Program-made: the position numbers and the translations under genes
In this document: in pieces, positions 37,108 to 45,153 of the stretch
How positions within the stretch are numbered: the stretch's first letter is position 1
Layout: every line of letters begins with the position of its first letter
Source: Gemmatimonadaceae bacterium
GTDB lineage: Bacteria > Gemmatimonadota > Gemmatimonadetes > Gemmatimonadales > Gemmatimonadaceae
DNA: 64,000 nucleotides
Direction of reading: 5' to 3'
Assembly (NCBI GenBank): GCA_025928335.1
Contig: JAICJQ010000003.1
Span: forward strand, 16,970-80,969
Notes under the pieces: generated by a model
Told to the model about the DNA's origin: nothing
The model's input: the letters and a program-made list of their open reading frames with translations, nothing else
Databases searched by the model: none

Positions 37108-37260
37108 GGATACGGGACACTGCGACGGGACTGAACGGAAAAAGACAGGATTACCTGCCTTTTGTTTGGGGCCAGTCGAAAGAGTCTCTCACGCTACATC
37201 CCTTCAAGAGCAGTCAATCCTGTAGCGCTCCCGTTCCATCCCGTTTCTTGTCCCGTATCC
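37108..37260. repeat. Large imperfect inverted repeat (about 45-nt arms, 63-nt centre), MITE/BIME-like
   Basis: Outer 12 bp perfect: GGATACGGGACA ... TGTCCCGTATCC; arms 37108-37152 and 37216-37260 match over most of their length when reverse-complemented. Confidence 0.7.
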
Positions 37261-37324
37261 ATTTGCACCAAGCATCCACGGCGCACCGAGACGCAAACGG
37301 CCGCGACACCGCGGCGCAACGAGA

Positions 37325-40300
37325 TTAGTCGCCGGGCTCCGGAATCGGCGTTGGAACCGGCGCGCCCTTGAATCGCGCCGACAACGCCTCGCGCCACTCA
37401 TCCAAGATCTCGTACACCGTCGGAATCACGATGAGCGTCAGGACGGTGGATGTGATCACGCCACCGATGACGGCGCGTCCGAGCGGGGCGCGGAAGTCGG
37501 CGCCCTCACCCAACCCGAGCGCGACGGGCACCATGCCGGCGATCAGCGCGAGCGTCGTCATGAGAATCGGGCGAAGACGAATCCGGCCCGCCTCGATCAA
37601 GGCTTCGCGTCGCTCGAGACCGCGGCCCGTGTGCGCCCATTTGGCAAAATCGATCAGCAGGATCGCGTTCTTCGCCACGATGCCCATCAGGAGGATCACG
37701 CCGATCAGGCTCATGAGATTCAACGTGTCGCGCGTCACGATCAGCGCGAGCACGACCCCGATCAGCGACAGTGGAAGCGAAATCAGAATCGCCAGCGGGT
37801 CGAGGAACGAACCGAACTGCACGACGAGAATCAGGTACATGAGCATCACCGCGACACCGAGCGCGATGAAGATGTTGCCGAATACCTCATTCTGGCTCTG
37901 CGCCTCGCCGGCGGTCGAGATGTGATAGCCGGCCGGCAACTGCAGCTTGCCGACGTTCGACATCACCGCCGCCGACACCTTCCCGAGCGACGAGCCTTCG
38001 ATGTTCGCGCCGATGTTGACGACACGTTCGCGCTGGAAGTGGTCGATCTGCGACGGACCGGTGCTTGGCGTGATCTCCGCAACTTGGCTGAGCGGCACGA
38101 ACGCCGGCGGCCCCCCCGGCGTCGCCGGCATCACGATCACAGGCAGCTGGCCGAGGTCCGCCGCGTTCTCGCGTGAAGCGGGGACGAGACGCACGTGGAC
38201 GTAGCGCGAGATGCCGGACGGATCCACCCAGGTGCCCGCGTCGACACCGGCGAACGCGAATCGCAATGACGTCGCCAACTGCCCGAGGCTGACTCCGAGC
38301 GTGCCGGCAAGGCCGCGATTCACCTTGACGTTGAATTCCGGCTTCTGCCCTTTGGTCGAGAGCCCAACGTCGACGGCGCCCGGCGTCGCCGCCATGATCT
38401 GCCGAATCCGCTCGGCGTAGGTGTTGAGTATTGTTTGATCGGGACCCTGAAGCTGTAATTGCAACTGCTTCTGCGCGCCGCCGAAGCCCGATGCGAACGT
38501 ATAGGCCGTGGCGCCGCCGACATTGCGCATCTCCTGGCGTATGACTTGGCCGAGACCGTCCTGACTGATCGACCTGTCCTTCTTCGCCACGAGACGAACG
38601 TAGATGCTCGCGTTGTCGAACTGCGATGCCCCGGTCGTCGTGCCGACCGTAGTGTACGTGTATTCGACCTCCTTGTGCGCGCGAATCAGCCGCGCGATCT
38701 CCTCGGACTTGAGCGTCGTGTACTCGAGGCTCGAGCCCGGCGGCGTCTGGATCGCGATATTCAACTCGCTCTGGTCGCTCACCGGCACGAACGCGAAGCC
38801 GCCGGCGACGACTTGCAATGCGATCGCCCCGACGAACGACAGCACGGCGAGGCCGACCATCGTCCATCGATGATCGAGCGCCCACGCGATGACACTCTTG
38901 TAACGCTCCGCCTGACGATCGAACCAGACATTGAACCGCTCGAGCACGCGGGCGATCGCGTTCCGTCGTTCGTGGGCCTCGAGCTGCGGGTCAGGCCAAT
39001 ATGCCGACAGCATCGGGTCGAGCGAGAAAGAAACGAATAAGGAGACGAGAACCGCCGCCGCGATCGTCAACGCGAACGGCTTGAACCATTGGCCGGCGAT
39101 GCCCGGCATGAAGCCGACGGGGACGAATACTGCGACGATCGAGAACGTGGTCGCGGCGACGGCGAGCCCGATCTCGTCCGTCCCTTCGTGCGCGGCCTGC
39201 ATGTGGTCCGCGCCGAGCTCTACGTGACGCACGATGTTCTCGCGGACGACGATCGCGTCGTCGATGAGAATGCCAATCGCGAGCGACAGGCCGAGGAGCG
39301 ACATCGTGTTCAGCGTGAAGCCGAACATCCAAAGTGGAACGAACGACGCGAGCACCGAGACCGGGAGAGCGAGTCCTGTGATGACGGTGGAGCGCCAGGA
39401 GTTCAGGAAGAGGAAGACGACGAGTACAGTAAGGAGCGCGCCTTCGACGAGCGCCTCCTCGACGTTCCGCACCGAATGCCGCACCCGGACGCCGGCGTCG
39501 CGCACGACTTCGATCGTCGCCCCCGCGGGAAGGCTCTTCTGCAACGCGTCGACGCGCGCGCGAACGCGGTCGGCGACGGCGGTCGTGCTGTACTCGCGCG
39601 ACTTCACGATGTCCAAGCCGATCGCCTGCTTGCCATTGTAGAGCGCTGACGATTTCGGCTCCGCCGCCCCCGCCTCCACGTCGGCGACCTGGCCCAACGT
39701 GATGAGTTGCCCGTTGCGCTGCGAGATGACGAGCGAGTTGAAGTCCTCCGGCCGATCGAGCCGTCCCTCGAGCCGAATCGATCGCTGCTCCAGCGGGCCG
39801 TTCACGTTCCCGACAGGCGCCGCGAGGTTCTGCGACCGAAGGGCGCTTACGACCTGATCGATGCCGACCCCCACGGCGGCGAGATCCGTCGGCCGAACAT
39901 TCACGTTGAGCTGCGCGCTGTCGCCACCAACCACATTCACCTGCGCCACGCCGGGGATCCCACGGAGGTCGCCGGCGACCGTTTGCTCGGCGATTTGCGT
40001 CAGCTGCGGCGGGGTGAGCACGTTCGACGTGATCGCCAGCGAGACGATCGGGAGTTGATTCGGATCGAATCGCTGGATGATCGGTTCGAGAATCTCGGCG
40101 GGTAATTGCGCGCGGACCGCCGAGATGGCGTCGCGAATGTCCTGCGTCGCCTGCTCGACGGCTTTCGAGAACACGAACTGGACGATGATCTGCGCGAAGC
40201 CGTCCGTGGACGTCGAGTTGATCTTATCGACGCCGCTGATTCCGGAGATCTTGTCTTCGATCCGGGTGACCACTTCGCGCTCGACGACGTCGGGCGCCGC

Positions 40301-40459
40301 GCCAGGGTACGCAATGGCCACGAAGACGATCGGCGCGTCGATGTCGGGGAACTCGTCGGTGTCGAGGCGCGCAAGCGATGCCAAGCCAAAGACGACGAGC
40401 GCGATCATCGTCACTACCGTGACGATCGGCCGTCGTATGGCGAAGTCGGAGACGAACAT
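37325..40459 (-). CDS. RND efflux inner-membrane transporter (HAE1-like), no adjacent adaptor gene
   Basis: 1044 aa; [29 protein letters not shown]..., [23 protein letters not shown]. Confidence 0.95.
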   Translation of the reverse strand: MFVSDFAIRRPIVTVVTMIALVVFGLASLARLDTDEFPDIDAPIVFVAIAYPGAAPDVVEREVVTRIEDKISGISGVDKINSTSTDGFAQIIVQFVFSKAVEQATQDIRDAISAVRAQLPAEILEPIIQRFDPNQLPIVSLAITSNVLTPPQLTQIAEQTVAGDLRGIPGVAQVNVVGGDSAQLNVNVRPTDLAAVGVGIDQVVSALRSQNLAAPVGNVNGPLEQRSIRLEGRLDRPEDFNSLVISQRNGQLITLGQVADVEAGAAEPKSSALYNGKQAIGLDIVKSREYSTTAVADRVRARVDALQKSLPAGATIEVVRDAGVRVRHSVRNVEEALVEGALLTVLVVFLFLNSWRSTVITGLALPVSVLASFVPLWMFGFTLNTMSLLGLSLAIGILIDDAIVVRENIVRHVELGADHMQAAHEGTDEIGLAVAATTFSIVAVFVPVGFMPGIAGQWFKPFALTIAAAVLVSLFVSFSLDPMLSAYWPDPQLEAHERRNAIARVLERFNVWFDRQAERYKSVIAWALDHRWTMVGLAVLSFVGAIALQVVAGGFAFVPVSDQSELNIAIQTPPGSSLEYTTLKSEEIARLIRAHKEVEYTYTTVGTTTGASQFDNASIYVRLVAKKDRSISQDGLGQVIRQEMRNVGGATAYTFASGFGGAQKQLQLQLQGPDQTILNTYAERIRQIMAATPGAVDVGLSTKGQKPEFNVKVNRGLAGTLGVSLGQLATSLRFAFAGVDAGTWVDPSGISRYVHVRLVPASRENAADLGQLPVIVMPATPGGPPAFVPLSQVAEITPSTGPSQIDHFQRERVVNIGANIEGSSLGKVSAAVMSNVGKLQLPAGYHISTAGEAQSQNEVFGNIFIALGVAVMLMYLILVVQFGSFLDPLAILISLPLSLIGVVLALIVTRDTLNLMSLIGVILLMGIVAKNAILLIDFAKWAHTGRGLERREALIEAGRIRLRPILMTTLALIAGMVPVALGLGEGADFRAPLGRAVIGGVITSTVLTLIVIPTVYEILDEWREALSARFKGAPVPTPIPEPGD

Positions 40460-40468
40460 TCCGTGCGG

Positions 40469-41848
40469 TTAGGGGTGCGCCGGGTTCACGCTGCGCGCAA
40501 AGACGATCGCATCGTAGTTCTTGGGAAATTCCACGCTCGTTTCGAACGCCGTCGGCGCCACTGGTGTGTAGATCTCCGTGATCAACCGCATCTGTCGCGG
40601 ACCGCGCAGCCACGCCCCCGCCGAATCGCTGGGTAGGCCGCGCATGTCGAGCCAGAAGTTCTGATTGTTCGCGCGCATCAACACGTCTTCATACGAATCG
40701 GCGCCCGGAACCGCTACCCGCGTATTGGCGAAGCCCGGTTCCCCCCCACTGCCGACACCCCCGCGTCCATTCGTCGACGGAACTCGAGCGCGAATCGTGC
40801 CGCCACCGATGGCGAACGCGACAGCACGATACTTGTCGCCCAGTCGCTCGCCGAGGGGGACGCCGGTTTGCACCGTCCGTCCATTGTCGATAACGATGCG
40901 TCCCATTTCCACGTCGCCACCCCAAACGAGGAGCTTTCCGCCCGGGGGCAGTTCGTCGAGCAGATAGATCACGTGCTCGGCGTTCTGCTTCTCGCGGGGC
41001 AGGTGACGGAGCCCGACGCTGACATGGTGGCGAACCAATCTGGCCATCGATTCCGCGAAGGCGATATCGGGCATCACGGGCGACGACACCGGGAACCGCG
41101 ATCGGAGCGCGGCGAGACTGTCGGCCGCGGCGGCCGTCGCCGGGCCGCATGCGTTCCAGAACGAACTGTCCGCGGCGCGTCCCTCGAGGCCCCAATGCGC
41201 GCCCTCGTTCGTCGCGACGCATGCGTACGTCCGCTTGAGCCACTGGTTGAGCGCGACGCCGGCAACCGAGTCCGGTAGGCTCGTCGCCACCTGAACGGCG
41301 CGCGCGGCGGTTGGAATCTCGAATCCGTAGAAGCCGAGCGGTCGATCCTTGTGCGCAATGTTCCACTGACGCATCGCGAGCATGAACGCCCACATCTCGC
41401 GTGACTCCCATCGCCACGATCCGAGTTGACGCATGATGCGGCGGGGGTCGCCTTGGGAAGTCTGGACCCAGCGGTTCAGCTCCAGCGCCTCGGGCATCGG
41501 CCCTTGGATGGCAATGCCGCGGAAACCCGAATCGGCGAGCGCGAAGAGCGTTCGTCGAACAATGTCCGGAAACTCGTCGGTGCCTTCCGTGAGCTCACTC
41601 AATCCGAAAACGCGCGCGCCATTGACGATCGGTGCGAGTGCGCGTCGGTCTCGGTCCAGATTCATCGAGTCAGCAAGGGCGAATCCGCTGGAATGCGCAT
41701 TCACCCACTGAAGCGCGGCCGACGCTGACGTGCTGAGCGCCGGCGGCGGCGTTGGCGGTGGCGGCGGCGCCCCTCGGCAAGCGCCAAGAGCGAACAACCA
41801 TATGGTAGCGGTGATGCTCGCCGCTGGACGAAAGGCGTTCATCGTCAT
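40469..41848 (-). CDS. Erythromycin esterase-family protein
   Basis: GARVFGLSELTEGTDEFPDIVRRTLFALADSGFRGIAIQGPMPEA..., SWRWESREMWAFMLAMRQWNIAHKDRPLGFYGFEIP..., FAESMARLVRHH. Confidence 0.85.
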   Translation of the reverse strand: MTMNAFRPAASITATIWLFALGACRGAPPPPPTPPPALSTSASAALQWVNAHSSGFALADSMNLDRDRRALAPIVNGARVFGLSELTEGTDEFPDIVRRTLFALADSGFRGIAIQGPMPEALELNRWVQTSQGDPRRIMRQLGSWRWESREMWAFMLAMRQWNIAHKDRPLGFYGFEIPTAARAVQVATSLPDSVAGVALNQWLKRTYACVATNEGAHWGLEGRAADSSFWNACGPATAAAADSLAALRSRFPVSSPVMPDIAFAESMARLVRHHVSVGLRHLPREKQNAEHVIYLLDELPPGGKLLVWGGDVEMGRIVIDNGRTVQTGVPLGERLGDKYRAVAFAIGGGTIRARVPSTNGRGGVGSGGEPGFANTRVAVPGADSYEDVLMRANNQNFWLDMRGLPSDSAGAWLRGPRQMRLITEIYTPVAPTAFETSVEFPKNYDAIVFARSVNPAHP

Positions 41849-41872
41849 AGCAGGATTCTCGAATCTAGATGG

Positions 41873-42811
41873 CTAAGTACCGGACTGCGGCGCGAGGCCC
41901 GTGTCACCAGACGCATCCCCGACGCTCGCCCCGAACTCGTCGTCGAGTAGCAGCCGGAGCTCGCGCGCCGCCATCGATTCCGGTCGTTGACGAAGCTTGA
42001 GCTGGGTCAGCGCCCGTCGAATCTGCAGTCCCTGGACCGGAACGACGACAAGGCGCCCGAGAGTAATCTGGTCGGCCGCGGCGGCTCTCGAGACGATGGC
42101 GACCCCAAGTCCGGCAGCGACGCCCTGCTTGATCGCCTCGGTGCCGCCAAGGCGCATGGTGCGAGTCGGACGGGCGCCGTGAAGCGCCAGCGCACGCTCC
42201 GCGACCTCGCGCGTTCCGGAACCGGGCTCCCGAACCAGAATCGTTTCGCGCATCAGGTCCTCGACGCGGATGTTCGACTGCTTTGCAATGCGTTGATCGG
42301 GATGAGCGATCACCACGAGCTCGTCTTCGCGCCAGGGTATGACATCCACCGCCTCATGCGAAATGGGACCCTCTACCAACGCCACGTCCGTGCGAGCCTC
42401 GAGCAAGAGCCGGAGGACAGAGCGCGTGTTCGCGCTGGTGGCGCGGATGTGGACGCTCGGGTGACGAACATGGAAGCGGCCGAGCACCGGTGGAAGCATG
42501 TATGTCGCGATAGTCGTGCTCGCCGCCACGCGGAGCGTTCCGCGCTTGAGACCACGTAGCTCACGGAGCTCTCGCTCCGCCATCCGTTCGACCCCGAACA
42601 GTTCTCTCGCCCGCCCGTAGAGCGCCCGACCCGCTTCCGTCAGGTTGACTCCGCGACCGCCCCGCTCGAGCAGCGAGACGTGCAGCTGTCGCTCCAATTC
42701 GTTGAGTGACTTGGAGATAGCTGGTTGGCTGAGTCGTAAGACGCGGGCGGCACTGGTGAATCCGCCTTGGTCGACGACTGCCGCAAACAGTCTGAGGTGG
42801 TGGAGGTTCAT
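41873..42811 (-). CDS. LysR-family regulator (YeiE/CysB-like)
   Basis: MNLHHLRLFAAVVDQGGFTSAARVLRLSQPAISKSLNELERQLHVSLLERGGRGVNLTEAG. Confidence 0.95.
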   Translation of the reverse strand: MNLHHLRLFAAVVDQGGFTSAARVLRLSQPAISKSLNELERQLHVSLLERGGRGVNLTEAGRALYGRARELFGVERMAERELRELRGLKRGTLRVAASTTIATYMLPPVLGRFHVRHPSVHIRATSANTRSVLRLLLEARTDVALVEGPISHEAVDVIPWREDELVVIAHPDQRIAKQSNIRVEDLMRETILVREPGSGTREVAERALALHGARPTRTMRLGGTEAIKQGVAAGLGVAIVSRAAAADQITLGRLVVVPVQGLQIRRALTQLKLRQRPESMAARELRLLLDDEFGASVGDASGDTGLAPQSGT

Positions 42812-42818
42812 CGCGTAT

Positions 42819-42833
42819 ATAACTCGAAGTTAT
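42819..42833. promoter_or_regulatory. LysR-type operator candidate (T-N11-A)
   Basis: Perfect inverted repeat ATAACT-CGA-AGTTAT between the divergent lysR and yeiH-like genes. Confidence 0.6.
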
Positions 42834-42889
42834 GGCTCGATGAAAACAATGTACTGGACTCATAATCCTCGCAACCGCTAGCCTCCTGG

Positions 42890-43927
42890 GTGACTGCGAT
42901 CCCCTTCGCCTCGAGATTCGCCGGAAACCGCCGACTTCTGCCGGGCATCGCTGCGTCGATCGTCGTGTCGGTCGTGGCGGTCATCGGCGGCTGGCTCCAG
43001 ACCATCTGGCTTGGCCGACCGGTCGTCGAGCCGCTGGTGCTGGCGATCCTCGTCGGCATGCTGGTGCGCAGCCTCTATGGAATGCCGGCCGAGTGTGAGC
43101 CTGGCGTGCGGTTCGTTGGGAAAGAAGTGCTCGAGGTGGCGGTTTTTCTGCTCGGCGCGACACTCGATGCACCGAAGTTGTTCGCGTCTGGCCCAACGCT
43201 CGCGCTCGCGATCGTGATCGCCGTCGTCGTTGCGCTCATCGTTGGCGTCGGGATCGGACGCGCCGCGGGCTTGTCACCACGGCTCGCGCTGCTCGTGTCG
43301 TGCGGCAATGCAATCTGCGGTAACTCGGCGATCGCGGCGATCGCGCCGGTAATCGGTGCCGATCGTGAAGATGTCGCGGCGTCGATTGCGCTGACGGCAG
43401 TCCTTGGCGTGACGGTCGTGCTCACGCTTCCGCTCCTCGCGCTGCCGCTCGGCTACTCACACTACCAGTACGGCGTGCTGGCAGGTCTCTCGGTCTATGC
43501 GGTTCCGCAGGTACTCGCCGCCGCATATGCGGTAAGCGTCGTGAGCGGACAGGTGGCGACCGTCGTCAAGCTGGCACGTGTGCTGATGCTCGGGCCCGTC
43601 GTCGTTTTTCTCTCGCTTCGCCGGCGGCGAAGCGCCGATGCGATCGATCGCCCGAAGCGCACGACGACGCTGGTTCCGTGGTTCGTCGTCGGCTTCGTCC
43701 TGTTGGCGGTCGTGCGCAGCGCTGGTTGGCTGCCGGAGGCAGCGATCTCCACGGCGGCCGTCTCGGCTCGGTGGCTGACGGTCGCGGCAATGGCCGCACT
43801 AGGACTGTCGGTCGATTTCGCGTCGGTAAAACGCGTCGGAGCGCGAGTCGCGGTCGCCGCGGTGGGCTCACTCCTCGCGCTCCTTCTTACTGTGATTGCG
43901 TTGATTTCAGCTCTTGGAATTCGCTGA
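42890..43927 (+). CDS. YeiH-family (UPF0324) putative sulfate-export transporter
   Basis: LLPGIAASIVVSVVAVIGGWLQ, GMLVRSLYGMPAECEPGVRFVGKEVLEVAVFLLGATLD, VSCGNAICGNSAIAAIAPVIGA. Confidence 0.92.
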   Translation: MTAIPFASRFAGNRRLLPGIAASIVVSVVAVIGGWLQTIWLGRPVVEPLVLAILVGMLVRSLYGMPAECEPGVRFVGKEVLEVAVFLLGATLDAPKLFASGPTLALAIVIAVVVALIVGVGIGRAAGLSPRLALLVSCGNAICGNSAIAAIAPVIGADREDVAASIALTAVLGVTVVLTLPLLALPLGYSHYQYGVLAGLSVYAVPQVLAAAYAVSVVSGQVATVVKLARVLMLGPVVVFLSLRRRRSADAIDRPKRTTTLVPWFVVGFVLLAVVRSAGWLPEAAISTAAVSARWLTVAAMAALGLSVDFASVKRVGARVAVAAVGSLLALLLTVIALISALGIR

Positions 43928-44473
43928 GACTTTATTGTCGACGCGAACGACGGCGGCGGTCCATTGCGGTCCGTCGGAATCCTCCTCGAACACTTTATCG
44001 AGATCGACGGTCACGCCGTTCGGCTGCATTTGGATTGCGTAACGATCCATGTTGCGCGTGGCGCGTCCACTGCCCGCGATATAGGAACCGTCCGGCTGGA
44101 ACCTCGAGTGATGCTTTGGGCACTGGAACGCGTGGTCGTGATCGTCCCATCTCAGCGCGGTGTTCTGGTGCGGGCATGACAGCGCGAACGCATAGACCGC
44201 GTTCTGCCAACGCACGAGGATGACATCGTTGTCTTTGTCGATCTGCGCACCGTCCACGGCGGGCACGGTGTAGCTCCGCGTGCTACCGGAAGACCGCTTG
44301 GCTCCGGTGAACTCGAGCGGCATGGCGAGCGCGGCATTCTTCGCCATCCCCACCGCCATCATCGCTCCGGCAACGCTCAGGAAGCTGTCTCGCAGGAATT
44401 GACGGCGGCTGGCCGGAATCGCGCAGTCGAATTGTTCGCAGTCGTCGTGGATGTTCGTGTTCTTGGACATCAT
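43907..44473 (-). CDS. Rieske [2Fe-2S] protein with Tat-type signal
   Basis: SRRQFLRDSFLSVAGAMMAVGMA; CPHQNTALRWDDHDHAFQCPKHHSRF cluster-binding motifs. Confidence 0.9.
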   Translation of the reverse strand: MMSKNTNIHDDCEQFDCAIPASRRQFLRDSFLSVAGAMMAVGMAKNAALAMPLEFTGAKRSSGSTRSYTVPAVDGAQIDKDNDVILVRWQNAVYAFALSCPHQNTALRWDDHDHAFQCPKHHSRFQPDGSYIAGSGRATRNMDRYAIQMQPNGVTVDLDKVFEEDSDGPQWTAAVVRVDNKVSANSKS

Positions 44474-44619
44474 CTATCCCCTCGGCGAGAGACACCCGAG
44501 CGCAGTCGAGACCCTCACGTGGTGTTGAGATCGCCGGCGGCGCGGTTGGAGTCGCCGCCAGTTGCCGCGACGTGTGTCGCTGAGGGGTTTTACACCACCT
44601 GTTCGCGACAGTGCCGATT

Positions 44620-44717
44620 GGCCAGTTGGGGTGGCCAGTTGGGGTCAGACTCCGTTTTTGAGACGGGGTCAGACTCCGGTTCGGCCGTTCCGTTTTCGAG
44701 ATGGGGGTGAGACTCCG
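44620..44717. repeat. GGCCAGTTGGGGT tandem pair followed by three GGGGTCAGACTCCG-type repeats
   Basis: GGCCAGTTGGGGT at 44620 and 44633; GGGGTCAGACTCCG at 44641 and 44665; GGGGTGAGACTCCG at 44704. Confidence 0.8.
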
Positions 44718-44767
44718 TCTTGGGCCATTCGTTCGACGGTTGAACTCCGGCCGGTGCGGCGGAGGTA

Positions 44768-44799
44768 TTGACATAGCTAGTTAGGTATAGCTAGTTAGG
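44768..44799 (+). promoter_or_regulatory. Promoter with embedded 13-bp direct repeat (14-bp period) for padR
   Basis: TTGACA (44768) - N18 - TAGTTA (44792); ATAGCTAGTTAGG at 44773-44785 and 44787-44799. Confidence 0.65.
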
Positions 44800-44802
44800 G
44801 GT

Positions 44803-45138
44803 GTGGCCAAGAAGAAAAACGACATCCTTCAGGGCACACTCGCCCTGCTCGTGCTCAAGACCATCGGCGCACACGGACGCATGCACGGGTATGCGATCAC
44901 GTCGCACATCCAGCAGGCGTCGGGCGACCTGCTTCGCGTGGAAAAAGGCTCGCTGTATCCGGCTCTGCACCGCATGGAGCAGGACGGCTGGCTGCGCGCC
45001 GAATGGGGGACGACCGAGAAGAATCGCGAGGCGCGATTCTACGTCATCACCGCCGCCGGCCGAAAACAGCTCGCGCTCGAGGAGGAAAGTTGGGCGCGGC
45101 TGCGCGAAGGCGTCACGCGCGTCTTGCGTTACGCGTAA
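44803..45138 (+). CDS. PadR-family transcriptional regulator
   Basis: DILQGTLALLVLKTIGAHGRMHGYAITSHIQQASGDLLRVEKGSLYPALHRMEQDGWLRAEWG; GTG start. Confidence 0.95.
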   Translation: MAKKKNDILQGTLALLVLKTIGAHGRMHGYAITSHIQQASGDLLRVEKGSLYPALHRMEQDGWLRAEWGTTEKNREARFYVITAAGRKQLALEEESWARLREGVTRVLRYA

Positions 45139-45153
45139 TCCACCGAGGCCATC

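Noticed and set aside
37051-37330. Small plus-strand ORFs (37080..37328, 37162..37371)
   Set aside because: They run through the large inverted repeat; no start signals or domain similarity.
44283-44774. 163-aa ORF overlapping the Rieske gene and the repeat region
   Set aside because: Alternative frame running through repeats; no protein-family signal, Rieske frame clearly real.
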